Shown piece by piece: positions 25,131 through 33,859 of a stretch of 48,022 nucleotides of DNA. The first letter of the stretch is position 1, and every line of letters starts with the position of its first letter. Location: the NCBI GenBank assembly GCA_027858775.1, contig JAQICA010000131.1, forward strand, positions 1 through 48,022. Direction: 5' to 3'. The notes under the pieces were generated by a model that was given only the letters and a program-made list of their open reading frames with translations, did no database searches and was not told the DNA's origin. The stretch comes from Salinivirgaceae bacterium (GTDB lineage: Bacteria > Bacteroidota > Bacteroidia > Bacteroidales > Salinivirgaceae). Position numbers and translations under genes: made by a program.

Positions 25131-26459
25131 ATGCAGTGGACACAATTACTGAACGCAAACCGCTACGGACAAGAAACAAGAAAATTAGACCCTATAGAAT
25201 TACGCTCACAATTCCAACGCGATTACGATCGAATGATTTTTGCCCCCGCTTTTCGCCGATTACAGAATAAAACGCAGGTATTCCCCCTGCCCGGCTCAGT
25301 TTATGTACATAACCGTCTCACCCACAGCCTCGAAGTAGCCAGCGTGGGACGAACATTAGGCCGCGAAGTAGCAAACTTTATTGTCCAAAAAGACCCGTCA
25401 ATTCCCGCCCATCTACTCGAAGAAATACCCACCATTGTGGCCACAGCCTGCCTGAGCCACGATATGGGAAACCCTCCGTTTGGCCATTCAGGAGAAGATG
25501 CACTATCGCGGTATTTTAAAGATGGCAAAGGTCAAAAACTAAAACCCGAATTTGATGCACAGCAATGGGCAGACCTATGTTCATTCGAGGGAAATGCAAA
25601 CGTGCTGCGCCTGCTCACTCATCAATACAAAGGCCGACGAAAAGGCGGATTTGTTACCACCTACGCCACGCTGGCATCTGTTATTAAATATCCCTACGCC
25701 TCCACCGACGCCACAAACGGCAAATACGGTTATTTTTCATCAGAAAAAGAAGCCTTCAATATCATTTGCGAGCAAACAGGACTACCCAAAAATTCTTTGG
25801 CAGGATATAGCCGCCATCCATTGGTATTTTTAGTAGAAGCAGCCGACGATATTTCGTACATTTTAATGGATATGGAAGATGCGCATCGACTAAATATTAT
25901 TTCGTTCGAAGAAATAATCGGATACCTTGAACCATTCTATGCCAACGACACCAACCTCAAAGAAAAATTTGAGACCGTAAAAGGCGAAGTTACAGACAGA
26001 AATGAGCTAATTGCATTCTTACGTGCATCAATTATTGGTAAATTGGCAAAAGCTTCCGCAGATGTATTTATCCAAAATTACAATGAAATAATGGAAGGAA
26101 AATTTACCGACTCCCTATACAAGCACCTTCCAAAAGATCTGTTCACTAGTATGAAAACGTGCAAAAGCATGAGCATCGAACGCATTTATAATCACCGGTC
26201 GGTGGTAAAAGTACAACTGGCCGGATACCATGTACTGGGCGAACTGATGGAGGAATTTATACAAGCCGCGCAAAACCCCACAGCTGCATACAGCAGACAG
26301 TTACTTTCACTTATTCCCGAACAATTCAATGTATTAGAGGGAACCCTGTACAATCGCACACGAAACATACTGGATTTTATTAGCGGAATGACCGACATTT
26401 ATGCCGTTCAACTTTACAGAGATATAAGAGGCATAGATTTTGAACGCTGGCCGTTATGA
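25131..26459 (+). CDS. dgt: Deoxyguanosinetriphosphate triphosphohydrolase-like HD protein
   Basis: 442 residues. The HD-domain metal site is intact: NRLTHSLEVASVGR (first His65), CLSHDMGNPPFGHSGE (His110-Asp111 plus the PPFGH motif), and FLVEAADDISYILMDMEDA (later Asp). These motifs are characteristic of dGTPases, which split dGTP into deoxyguanosine and triphosphate, and the N-terminal RSQFQRDYDRMIFAPAFRRLQNKTQV is the family's conserved start. It is placed 11 bp after the amidohydrolase and ends the plus-strand run; no hairpin terminator is visible before the next promoter at 26556. Substrate choice between dGTP and other dNTPs cannot be read from sequence. Confidence 0.9.
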   Translation: MQWTQLLNANRYGQETRKLDPIELRSQFQRDYDRMIFAPAFRRLQNKTQVFPLPGSVYVHNRLTHSLEVASVGRTLGREVANFIVQKDPSIPAHLLEEIPTIVATACLSHDMGNPPFGHSGEDALSRYFKDGKGQKLKPEFDAQQWADLCSFEGNANVLRLLTHQYKGRRKGGFVTTYATLASVIKYPYASTDATNGKYGYFSSEKEAFNIICEQTGLPKNSLAGYSRHPLVFLVEAADDISYILMDMEDAHRLNIISFEEIIGYLEPFYANDTNLKEKFETVKGEVTDRNELIAFLRASIIGKLAKASADVFIQNYNEIMEGKFTDSLYKHLPKDLFTSMKTCKSMSIERIYNHRSVVKVQLAGYHVLGELMEEFIQAAQNPTAAYSRQLLSLIPEQFNVLEGTLYNRTRNILDFISGMTDIYAVQLYRDIRGIDFERWPL

Positions 26460-26555
26460 TATCTTCAAGCTAGATTTTAAAAGTTTGGATTGGTCATAAT
26501 ACCAGCAAGGTTTTGACGCATACATTTCCAAATTCCTAAAATTTTTTTACAAAAG

Positions 26556-26589
26556 TTTGATGGTAAAATAATATGTTTTTGTATTTTTG
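26556..26589 (+). promoter_or_regulatory. Candidate promoter of the yceD-rpmF-plsX-fabH operon
   Basis: TTTG (26556-26559) and TATTTTTG (26582-26589, exact TAnnTTTG) are 22 bp apart, a little longer than ideal. It lies 45 bp before the yceD ATG and starts the conserved lipid/ribosome block. Confidence 0.55.
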
Positions 26590-26633
26590 CACGAATTTTC
26601 GGGTTTATCCGTATAATGCAGAAAGGAAGATTT

Positions 26634-27149
26634 ATGAGTGACGAAAGAGAACGAAAAGCGTTATACAGCGTACAATTGGCTGGCATGTCGACCGAAACAT
26701 ATACGTTTCAATTTCAGGTTGATGATGCATTGATGAAAAAATACGAGAACGAAGAAATTAAGGCTATAAAGGCAGAGGCAACCGTTGAGTTGACACATCG
26801 GCCAAACGTTACAGAAGCTGACATTGAACTTGTCGGTGAAGTTTCGACGCACTGCGACCGATGCCTGAGCTTAGTAACGTTCCCTATCAATCTGAAAGAG
26901 AGGGCGATTGTAAAACAAGCGACAAAAAATCCTGAAAATGAAATAAACATCATTATCTTTGACCCCGATAAAGGTCAAATAGAATTTGATCAATATTTAT
27001 ATGATATGATAGTTACGGCACTGCCCATACAACGTGTTCACGAGCACGAAGAAGATTGCGATGCCGAAATGATGGACCAATTAGAACAAAACGATGATCA
27101 GTCGGACGAGATTGATCCCCGATGGAACGATTTGAAAAACTTAATTTAA
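26634..27149 (+). CDS. yceD: YceD/DUF177-family protein
   Basis: 171 residues from the second ATG (26634). An ATG at 26616 is in frame, but AAAGGAAG at 26622-26629 sits 4-5 nt before the second one, which also begins a typical MSDERERK start. The DUF177 core is present: IELVGEVSTHCDRCLSLVTFPI with its Cys-x2-Cys pair, and the acidic C-terminal half with FDQYLYDMIVTALPIQRVHEH. In bacteria and chloroplasts this family is linked to 23S rRNA accumulation and nearly always precedes rpmF, as here (13 bp). It probably assists large-subunit assembly. The operon order yceD-rpmF-plsX-fabH is conserved across phyla. Confidence 0.88.
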   Translation: MSDERERKALYSVQLAGMSTETYTFQFQVDDALMKKYENEEIKAIKAEATVELTHRPNVTEADIELVGEVSTHCDRCLSLVTFPINLKERAIVKQATKNPENEINIIIFDPDKGQIEFDQYLYDMIVTALPIQRVHEHEEDCDAEMMDQLEQNDDQSDEIDPRWNDLKNLI

Positions 27150-27162
27150 AATAATTTTAGAA

Positions 27163-27348
27163 ATGGCACATCCAAAGAGTAGAATATCAAAGCAAAGAAA
27201 GCGCAAGAGAAGAACTCACTACAAAGCCGAAAGACCTCAGTTGAGTGTATGCCAGAATTGTGGAGCCACAACACAGTATCACAGAGTTTGTCCTGAGTGT
27301 GGGAATTACCGCGGACGTCAGGCAATTGAGAAAGATATTAATTTGTAG
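27163..27348 (+). CDS. rpmF: 50S ribosomal protein L32
   Basis: 61 residues. The MAHPKSRISKQRKRKRRTHY start and the zinc-binding CQNCG...CPECG pattern (four cysteines) are diagnostic of bL32. It is a structural protein of the large ribosomal subunit. It sits 13 bp after yceD and 28 bp before plsX in the conserved order. All four zinc cysteines are present, so this is the zinc-containing (C+) form. Confidence 0.97.
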   Translation: MAHPKSRISKQRKRKRRTHYKAERPQLSVCQNCGATTQYHRVCPECGNYRGRQAIEKDINL

Positions 27349-27376
27349 TTTCCACTTAACTGGAAGTATTTAGCTA

Positions 27377-28330
27377 GTGAAGATAGGAATTGACATAATG
27401 GGCGGCGATCATGCTCCGGTACATACTGTATCCGGAGCTATAAAAGCCCTCGAATTTCTGGACAAAGATTCACAATTAGTACTTATTGGTGACGAACCCC
27501 TAATTCGCAAAACCTGCGAAGATATGGATTTCGACCCCGATAAATTTTTAATTGTGCATGCCTCTTCAAAAATCGAGATGAAAGACCACCCTGCGAAATC
27601 GTTTCAGGAAAAGCAGGACAGTGGTATTGTAATCGGTTTTAAAATGTTGGCTTCCGGAGAAATTGACGGCTTTGCCAGTGCTGGTAATACAGGCGCAATG
27701 CTGGTAGGATCTATGACTATGATCAAAACAATTGATGGCATAGACAGACCTGCGATTTCTTCTCCGCTGCCACGTATAGATGGAAATGACGGCGTTTTGC
27801 TCGATGTAGGAATATACCCCGATGCAAAACCCGAAAACTTGTATCAATACGGCTTACTCGGGTCTGTTTACGCAAAAGGGGTACTCCAAAAAGAGAACCC
27901 AACTGTAGGCCTGCTCAATATAGGTTCCGAACCAGGAAAAGGTTCGTTGCTTGCCAAATCGGCCTATCAGCTGATGGAAAAAGCAAGCGACTACAACTTT
28001 ATTGGAAATATGGAAGGGTCTGACCTGTTTCGTATGGGAACAGCCGATGTAATTGTCTGCGAAGGCTTTACAGGCAATGTCGCTTTGAAACAAGCCGAAT
28101 CGTTCTATCGATTAATGCAAAAAAGACAGGTAAATGATGAATATCTCAACCGATTTAACTTCGATCAATACGGAGGAACTCCGGTATTAGGTATTAATAA
28201 ACCGGTAATCATCGGACATGGCGTTTCGAAAGAAATTGCCATAAAAAATATGATACTGCACACTCGTGATGTTATCAAAGCCAACATAAGCGAAAAAATC
28301 AAAGAATTTATTAGTCATGACAAAAGTTAA
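27377..28330 (+). CDS. plsX: Phosphate acyltransferase PlsX
   Basis: 317 residues with a GTG start at 27377, directly opening [14 protein letters not shown], the family's N-terminal nucleotide/phosphate loop. Other signatures: [15 protein letters not shown] (about 95-109) and [29 protein letters not shown] (about 213-240). PlsX converts acyl-ACP and phosphate to acyl-phosphate, which PlsY uses to start phospholipid synthesis; it acts at the inner face of the membrane. Its last codons overlap fabH by 14 bp, so the two are translationally coupled, linking initiation of fatty-acid synthesis to its use. Confidence 0.96.
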   Translation: MKIGIDIMGGDHAPVHTVSGAIKALEFLDKDSQLVLIGDEPLIRKTCEDMDFDPDKFLIVHASSKIEMKDHPAKSFQEKQDSGIVIGFKMLASGEIDGFASAGNTGAMLVGSMTMIKTIDGIDRPAISSPLPRIDGNDGVLLDVGIYPDAKPENLYQYGLLGSVYAKGVLQKENPTVGLLNIGSEPGKGSLLAKSAYQLMEKASDYNFIGNMEGSDLFRMGTADVIVCEGFTGNVALKQAESFYRLMQKRQVNDEYLNRFNFDQYGGTPVLGINKPVIIGHGVSKEIAIKNMILHTRDVIKANISEKIKEFISHDKS

Positions 28331-29315
28331 TGCTACGATCACCGGCGTTGCCGGATATGTACCAGAGCACCGGTTAACAAACGATGAACTTTCAAAAATG
28401 GTGGATACAACCGATGAATGGATCATGACCCGCATCGGTATTAAAGAACGCCGTATTCTGAAAGGAGAAGGGAAAGGTGCTTCTGACCTTGGAGCAGAAG
28501 CTGTAAAAATTTTACTTCAAAAAACCAACACCAAACCAGAGGAGATTGATATTGTGATAACTGCAACGGTGACACCCGATATGCAGTTCCCGGCTACATC
28601 CAATATAATTTGCGACAAAACCAATATACGAAATGCATTCGGTTTCGATTTAAATGCCGGATGTTCAGGCTTTTTATATGGACTGGAAACGGCCAGTAAA
28701 TTTATTGAAAGCGGCAAATACAAAAAAGTCATTTTGGTAGGTGCCGAAAAAATGTCTTCAATAGTTGATTACCAGGATCGCGCAACCTCCCCTATTTTTG
28801 GCGACGGTGCCGGAGCTGTTCTGCTGGAAGCAACGACTGAAGATGTTGGAATTATTGATTCAAAACTGCAAAGCGATGGTGCCGGGCGAATTCATTTACA
28901 CCAGAAAGCAGGTGGATCTGTAAAACCGGCATCGCATGAAACAATTGATGCTCGCGAACACTATATATACCAGGAAGGCCAGCCGGTTTTTAAATGGGCA
29001 GTATCAAAAATGGCCGACATTTCGGTAGAAATGATGGAACGCAATAATATTTCTCCGGAAGATTTAACATGGTTGGTTCCTCATCAAGCAAACATGCGTA
29101 TTATTGAAGCTACGGCCAAGCGTATGGGTATTAAAAAAGAGCAGGTAATGATTAACATACAGCACTTTGGAAACACAACAGCCGCCACATTACCACTTTG
29201 CCTGTGCGAATGGGAACCGCAGTTGAAAAAAGGAGACAACCTAATTTTAGCTACATTTGGTGCCGGATTTACATGGGGAGCTATGTATGTTAAATGGGGA
29301 TATAACGGAAAATAA
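28317..29315 (+). CDS. fabH: Beta-ketoacyl-ACP synthase III (FabH)
   Basis: 332 residues. The catalytic triad is intact: Cys116 in [13 protein letters not shown], His256 in [12 protein letters not shown], and Asn286 in [14 protein letters not shown]. It condenses acetyl-CoA or another acyl-CoA primer with malonyl-ACP and so starts fatty-acid elongation in the cytoplasm. The ATG at 28317 lies inside the plsX 3' end (14-bp overlap). 23 bp later comes the bactofilin gene on the same strand, where many relatives have accBC instead; otherwise the block is conventional. Confidence 0.96.
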   Translation: MTKVNATITGVAGYVPEHRLTNDELSKMVDTTDEWIMTRIGIKERRILKGEGKGASDLGAEAVKILLQKTNTKPEEIDIVITATVTPDMQFPATSNIICDKTNIRNAFGFDLNAGCSGFLYGLETASKFIESGKYKKVILVGAEKMSSIVDYQDRATSPIFGDGAGAVLLEATTEDVGIIDSKLQSDGAGRIHLHQKAGGSVKPASHETIDAREHYIYQEGQPVFKWAVSKMADISVEMMERNNISPEDLTWLVPHQANMRIIEATAKRMGIKKEQVMINIQHFGNTTAATLPLCLCEWEPQLKKGDNLILATFGAGFTWGAMYVKWGYNGK

Positions 29316-29338
29316 TCAAGGTAACCAATTTTAAATAT

Positions 29339-29710
29339 ATGTCAAAAACAACACACCAGCCACCAAGTGCCGTAAATACCATTTGCGAAGGCACACAAAT
29401 TACAGGCGATATAATCACCAATGGTGAAATTAGAATAGACGGAGCACTGGAAGGAAACCTCGATGCCAAAGGAAAAGTTGTTATTGGGTCAACCGGAAGG
29501 GTTAAAGGCGAAATCCGTTGCAAAAATTGTGACATACAAGGTACACTCGAAGGCAAAGTGGAAGTAGGACAACTCCTGTCACTAAAAGCAACGGCAAAAA
29601 TTATGGGCGATATCACAACACTTCAGTTGGGAATTGAGCCAGGAGCACGCTTTAACGGTAACTGCACAATGAATGGTGAAAAAAACATCACACCGGAAAA
29701 GAAAAAGTAA
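29339..29710 (+). CDS. Bactofilin (polymer-forming cytoskeletal protein)
   Basis: 123 residues. The DUF583/bactofilin beta-helix is readable as short repeats: ITNGEIRIDGALEGNLDAKG, KVVIGSTGRVKGEIRCKNC, DIQGTLEGKVEV, LLSLKATAKIMGDI. Flanking tails are short and disordered, as expected. Bactofilins polymerise without nucleotide into filaments that organise cell-wall or envelope machinery. The start at 29339 is 23 bp after fabH. Its 3' end overlaps the next gene by 38 bp, which is unusually long. Confidence 0.92.
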   Translation: MSKTTHQPPSAVNTICEGTQITGDIITNGEIRIDGALEGNLDAKGKVVIGSTGRVKGEIRCKNCDIQGTLEGKVEVGQLLSLKATAKIMGDITTLQLGIEPGARFNGNCTMNGEKNITPEKKK

Positions 29711-29921
29711 TAAGGACGAAAAGGAATCTGCTGTAAAGGTCTATGCAAGATATTCCGGATCAGCATTCCAATTTGGAATTATTATCGCACTATTTACATG
29801 GGGAGGATACGAACTCGATAAATGGCTTGAATTGTCGTTCCCTGTGTTCCTCGCTGTGGGCCTTTTACTGGGCATTGCTCTGGGAATGTACGTCACAATA
29901 AAAGATTTTATAAAAAAATAA
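29673..29921 (+). CDS. AtpZ/AtpI-like small membrane protein
   Basis: 82 residues. A basic N-terminus (KKTSHRKRKSNK) leads into two helices, AFQFGIIIALFTWGGYELDKWL and FPVFLAVGLLLGIALGMYV, the AtpZ pattern with GGYELDKWL between them. AtpZ/AtpI proteins assist assembly of, or ion supply to, the F1Fo ATP synthase, and in this phylum the gene typically sits between bactofilin and atpB. Here it is followed at once by a terminator, so the ATP synthase genes are not adjacent. The start ATG 29673 lies 38 bp inside the bactofilin gene; a later start near 29700 would shorten the basic tail only. Confidence 0.8.
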   Translation: MVKKTSHRKRKSNKDEKESAVKVYARYSGSAFQFGIIIALFTWGGYELDKWLELSFPVFLAVGLLLGIALGMYVTIKDFIKK

Positions 29922-29945
29922 AGGCCGGAATTTCCGGCTTTTTTT
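29921..29945 (+). terminator. Terminator ending the plsX-fabH-bactofilin-atpZ operon
   Basis: GCCGGAA (29924-29930) pairs with TTCCGGC (29932-29938), flanked by AAG/CTT, and is followed by seven T residues. It begins at the atpZ stop codon. Confidence 0.85.
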
Positions 29946-29963
29946 ATACGCAAACATTTTTTT

Positions 29964-30255
29964 AGACTTGGTGTGTGTTGGAGATACGCCGAGTCTTTGC
30001 GTCGCTGAATACACGCTGGGTTTTTCCAGTGCAGTTGCCGGTTCTGCCGGTTTTTTATCCGCATATCCGCTTTCAGCGGCTATGCGGTGGGCGTCTCTGA
30101 TTGGGCTAGTCACGGTGTGTGTTGGTAATGAATTGCACAGAAAATCATCAGCTTTGTACCGCTAATGAAATGACACACGCCGTGACTTTTCGGAACGATG
30201 TAGCATTGTAACGAAGCCATCTGTTGCAACGTTCTGCTGCGGTTGTTTGCAACAT
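29964..30255. repeat. Cluster of imperfect palindromes and direct repeats
   Basis: Between convergent genes, at least four stem-loops: AGACTTGG/CCGAGTCT (29964-29971, 29989-29996); CCGCATATCCGC/GCGGCTATGCGG (30059-30070, 30076-30087; 5-nt loop, one mismatch); GTCACGGTGTGTG/CACACGCCGTGAC (30109-30121, 30174-30186; one mismatch); and TGTTGCAA/TTGCAACA (30222-30229, 30247-30254). GGTGTGTGTTGG occurs twice in the same direction (29970-29981, 30114-30125). It is more GC-rich than the neighbouring DNA. Open frames across it are accidental by composition. It could be a small mobile element, a REP-like cluster or a structured RNA. Confidence 0.6.
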
Positions 30256-30285
30256 AATTTTTCGGTAGAAGTAGTGCGGGTCGGG

Positions 30286-31644
30286 TTAAATTGTTACTGT
30301 CACAGTTGTTCCTTTACCAGGGGCGGAGTCTACATTCATTACGCCGTTGTGCATTCGTATAACTTGTCGCGAAAAGCTCAAACCTATGCCGGAGCCATGC
30401 GTTTTGGTGGTGAAAAATGGGACAAAAATTTGTTCCAACACTTCAGGTGGTATCCCGGCGCCATTGTCCGAAATTGCAATTGTTGTTTTTCCGCTACCAC
30501 TCTCCCTGACTTCAATTGTAATAACAGGTTCCGGAGTATCGACTGTGGCTTCAATGGCATTTTTCATCAAATTTATTAGTACGTGAGTAATTTGATTTTC
30601 ATCGGCCACAACCGATAGTTCAGCAGGAATGGTTGGTATTTGAAAATTTGCGTTCTCAACTCCTGGTTCATTACTTACCAAAATGCGAACCTTATCGATA
30701 AGTTCGGAGACCGGAATTTTTGTTCGCACAGGCACAGGAATACGTGTTAGCACTCTATAGGAATTGACAAAATCAATAAGGTTTATACCTCGCTCATTGA
30801 TAATTTCCAATCCCTCAATGGTATTATCTATCTTTTTCTGATCGATTTGATCAACGGTTAGTGGATTTCCCTCCGTTTTGTAATAACTTAAAATAGTCTC
30901 CGAAAGCGATGTAATGGGCGCAATTGAGTTCATAATTTCGTGGGTTAACACACGAATTAACCGTATCCATGCATTGGCCTCATTTTCGTCGAGCTCCGAT
31001 CGAATATCGTGAACACTTATCAGCCGCAGCAATTCTTTTTGTGAGGTAAATCCGGCACACCGCAGCGAAAGTTGGTTGTTACTGCCCTGTGCCTTCCTTT
31101 TAAGTAATTGCCGCTCTCCGGGTTCTATTCCATTTATCACTTGATAAGCATCACTATTTTTTCGTTTCAGTTGCACAAGATGCGTAAATTGCTCGAGATC
31201 AAACAACTTTTTGACTTTCCGGTTTGCATGAACCACATTGCCATTCGTATTGCAAATAATAATACCGGTATCGACCTGCTCCAACACAAGCTGGTAAAAT
31301 TGTTCCTGGTGCCGTTGTTGCTCCTTTGTAGATTGAATTAACCGATTTATGCGATTTAAGCTTTCATTGAGCCGCCGAACAGCACTATTTTTCTCCAATT
31401 GGCTAAAATGAAGTGTGGTGTCATCATTTTCTATAGCCTCGAAAAAGAAGGCCACTTTGCGATTAATCTGATTAAATGAGCGAACCAAAAGCACCCCCTG
31501 AATACCGACAAGGAATGTAATAAAAACAGTTATAAAAATATTCATGTCGGTCACCAAAAGCCAGGTGGCGCAAGATGTAGAAACAACAAGCAGCAAAGCC
31601 CGAAGGTTAATATGTGTTTTAATATTTGGTGAACGCGACTTCAT
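30286..31644 (-). CDS. Sensor histidine kinase (NtrB/NtrY-like)
   Basis: 452 residues. Two close transmembrane helices (about 15-33 and 36-55) with no sizeable periplasmic loop suggest membrane-embedded sensing. A HAMP-like or linker helix is followed by a PAS-like domain (about 112-210: VDTGIIICNTNGNVVHANRKV). The HisKA motif VLTHEIMNSIAPI has phosphoacceptor His235. The HATPase_c domain has NLMKNAIEAT, ISDNGAGIPPEVLEQIF and GSGIGLSFSRQVI. It probably phosphorylates the sigma-54 activator encoded 27 bp upstream in the same operon. It is the last gene of that operon. No hairpin with a T tail is seen right after its stop. Confidence 0.9.
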   Translation of the reverse strand: MKSRSPNIKTHINLRALLLVVSTSCATWLLVTDMNIFITVFITFLVGIQGVLLVRSFNQINRKVAFFFEAIENDDTTLHFSQLEKNSAVRRLNESLNRINRLIQSTKEQQRHQEQFYQLVLEQVDTGIIICNTNGNVVHANRKVKKLFDLEQFTHLVQLKRKNSDAYQVINGIEPGERQLLKRKAQGSNNQLSLRCAGFTSQKELLRLISVHDIRSELDENEANAWIRLIRVLTHEIMNSIAPITSLSETILSYYKTEGNPLTVDQIDQKKIDNTIEGLEIINERGINLIDFVNSYRVLTRIPVPVRTKIPVSELIDKVRILVSNEPGVENANFQIPTIPAELSVVADENQITHVLINLMKNAIEATVDTPEPVITIEVRESGSGKTTIAISDNGAGIPPEVLEQIFVPFFTTKTHGSGIGLSFSRQVIRMHNGVMNVDSAPGKGTTVTVTI

Positions 31645-31671
31645 TACAATTTCCTTTCTGGTATTTTTTTA

Positions 31672-33048
31672 TTAAAGATCAAATTTTTTCATCTTATTGT
31701 AAAGTGTTTGACGCGTAACCCCCAATTGTTTAGCAGCAGCCGACAAGTTACCTTCATGATGTGCCAGGGTTTTACTAATTACCGCCTTCTCCATCTCTTC
31801 AAGCGAACCCGAAAAATGATTTTGTGTGGCCGTGGACTGCGATTTAAAATAAAAATCATCGGGTGTGATGATGGCTTTTTCACACAAAATCGTCGCCTTT
31901 TCGATGCAGTGTTGTAACTCCCTAATGTTTCCAGGCCAGCTATAGTTTTTTAACTTTTCTAATGCCTCATCGGATAACACCAAATGGGGTTTGGCGTATT
32001 TGTCGGTGTATTTTTTCAGAAAAAATTCGGCCAGCGGCAAAATATCGGACATACGTTCGCGTAGCGGAGGCACTTCTATATGAATGGTATTGATGCGGTA
32101 TAGCAAGTCTTCGCGAAAAGCATCCTCTGCAACCATTTGCTCTAAATGGCTGTTTGTGGCACAGATTAAGCGAATATCTACTTCAACCGATTTGTTGGAA
32201 CCAATTCTGGTAATTTGCCGCGTTTGTACAGCGGCAAGCAACTTCGATTGCATTGCAAGTGGTAAGTTCCCAATCTCGTCTAAAAATAGCGTGCCTTTAT
32301 TGGCTGTTTCAAATTTACCGGGTTTGTCGGTATGTGCATCGGTAAAAGCGCCTTTAACATGACCGAAAAGTTCGCTTTCGAATAGCGTATCCGGAATTGC
32401 GCCCATATCTACACTCACTAAAATTTCGTTTTTGCGCGCCGATAACCGATGCAGTTCTTGTGCAACAAGCTCTTTACCGGTTCCGTTTTCGCCGGTAATT
32501 AGTACATTGGCATCGGTTTTGGCTACTTTTTGCACCACTGCAAGCACAGCATTAAAGGCGCTGGACTGGCCAATCATACTTTTTTGCGATCGATTTATTT
32601 CTGATAACAAATGTTGCCTGCCTGTTTTGAGTTCAGTCACTTCTTTGCGCGAAGAGCTCAGCTGATAAGCTGCATGAATGGTAGTAAGTAACTTATGATT
32701 ATCCCAGGGTTTCAACACAAAATCGGTAGCGCCTTCTTTTACCGCCCTGACGGCAAGATCCACATCTCCGTATGCAGTAATCATAATTACGGAACATTCG
32801 TTCGACATTTCTAAAATTCGCTTTAGCCAATATAAACCTTCATTCCCGGAATTTATACCGGCAGAAAAGTTCATATCTAATAAAACGACATCGAACGACT
32901 CCGTTTCGAGCAGCGATGGTATAGTTTTAGGTGACGTTATGCTTTTTACATGCGCATAGTGTGGCTCAATAAGCATTTTTAAAGCACTTAACACACTCTT
33001 ATTGTCATCAATAAGTAAAACATTGCCTCTTTTTAGCTTATTAACCAT
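31672..33048 (-). CDS. NtrC-type sigma-54-dependent response regulator
   Basis: 458 residues. The receiver (1-125) has phosphoacceptor Asp58 (VVLLDMNFSAG). The AAA+ domain has Walker A GENGTGKE (186-193), the sigma-54 contact loop as GAFTDA (233-238) instead of GAFTGA, Walker B TLFLDEIG (253-260) and the R-finger region FREDLLYRINTI. A Fis-type HTH closes the protein (about 415-455: GNLSAAAKQLGVTRQTLYNKM). It should bind upstream sites and drive RpoN-dependent promoters once phosphorylated by the adjacent kinase. The targets are probably the permease genes of its own cluster (inference); I could not find a clear -24/-12 promoter upstream of 38613. Confidence 0.92.
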   Translation of the reverse strand: MVNKLKRGNVLLIDDNKSVLSALKMLIEPHYAHVKSITSPKTIPSLLETESFDVVLLDMNFSAGINSGNEGLYWLKRILEMSNECSVIMITAYGDVDLAVRAVKEGATDFVLKPWDNHKLLTTIHAAYQLSSSRKEVTELKTGRQHLLSEINRSQKSMIGQSSAFNAVLAVVQKVAKTDANVLITGENGTGKELVAQELHRLSARKNEILVSVDMGAIPDTLFESELFGHVKGAFTDAHTDKPGKFETANKGTLFLDEIGNLPLAMQSKLLAAVQTRQITRIGSNKSVEVDIRLICATNSHLEQMVAEDAFREDLLYRINTIHIEVPPLRERMSDILPLAEFFLKKYTDKYAKPHLVLSDEALEKLKNYSWPGNIRELQHCIEKATILCEKAIITPDDFYFKSQSTATQNHFSGSLEEMEKAVISKTLAHHEGNLSAAAKQLGVTRQTLYNKMKKFDL

Positions 33049-33149
33049 GGCTATTTCTTTTTAGTTTAAAACTATCTGTAACAGAATATGGAACTAAACG
33101 CAATTTAGCGCAAAACAACATATCACTCAAATATTTTATCATTTTTTGC

Positions 33150-33833
33150 TCATGGATCCGTTATAATTACATCTTTCCCGGATTTGTGTTGGTAAACATT
33201 ATTTTGTGAATCATTGTAAACCGTTACGTTTCCAGATTTTGCATAAATATAAACATCCAAATCTGTTGGAACGAAAACAATTATGGTAACATCTCTTTGT
33301 GGAGTAGTAATAAAAGCCTCAGGATTAATTGTTTTATAGTAATCATCATCAATATTATCAATCATTATAAAACCACCCCCTAAAATTTTTCGCCTAGCCT
33401 TGTATACATCGAAATAAGTGCGTAGCAAATCACTGTTTTTACGTTGAACATATTCCATTTTCCAGTACCGATTTGCATATCTTTTAGCGATGTTTTTTGT
33501 AATAGAAGATAGTTCCAAATAAACATCGACGATTAAACTATCGGTTAAACTGTGACTTATAACGATATCGCTTTTCTTGGCTGCAATAATTAATTTCTCT
33601 GAACACCCTGACACCAACAAACTATCACTTACCAAATACTGACGAAAAGGGATACCTCCATTAACGGCTTCAACAGTCAACCTCTGACCTGGTGCCCGAC
33701 TAGGATAGTGGCCAAATAACCTTTCTTTGATGACAGATAAAGTGGATATTTGACCAGGGAGCAGATCAGCACCCAAGGTTAAAATCATCAAAACCATAAA
33801 AAATCTTATCGAAATACAATTGAATTTTCTCAT
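33150..33833 (-). CDS. Small exported protein of unknown function
   Basis: 227 residues from the ATG at 33831-33833, chosen because AGGAGG (33838-33843) lies 4 nt before it; an upstream in-frame codon would bury that site in the coding region. A signal sequence follows (FFMVLMILTLGADLLPGQ). The mature part is rich in beta strands (LIVDVYLELSS, VTIIVFVPTDLDVYIYAKSGNVTVYND) and resembles the repetitive strands of DUF4097-type adhesins, but the match is weak. It is located between an FtsX-type permease (26-bp gap) and the sigma-54 regulator (101-bp gap), so it probably works with the permeases in the envelope. Confidence 0.65.
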   Translation of the reverse strand: MRKFNCISIRFFMVLMILTLGADLLPGQISTLSVIKERLFGHYPSRAPGQRLTVEAVNGGIPFRQYLVSDSLLVSGCSEKLIIAAKKSDIVISHSLTDSLIVDVYLELSSITKNIAKRYANRYWKMEYVQRKNSDLLRTYFDVYKARRKILGGGFIMIDNIDDDYYKTINPEAFITTPQRDVTIIVFVPTDLDVYIYAKSGNVTVYNDSQNNVYQHKSGKDVIITDP

Positions 33834-33837
33834 AGAA

Positions 33838-33843
33838 CCTCCT
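33838..33843 (-). promoter_or_regulatory. Canonical Shine-Dalgarno before the small exported protein
   Basis: Read on the minus strand AGGAGG ends 4 nt before the ATG at 33833. Strong SD sites are rare in this phylum, and none of the neighbouring starts I examined has one. It decides the start codon of this gene. Confidence 0.7.
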
Positions 33844-33859
33844 AACAATTACACCTATA

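Noticed and set aside
29968-30165. Plus-strand open frame of 65 codons and overlapping minus-strand frames
   Set aside because: They cross three hairpins and the direct repeat; openness follows from the GC-rich palindromes.
29964-30255. Integron attC array
   Set aside because: The hairpins lack the paired RYYYAAC/GTTRRRY core sites and no integrase is present.
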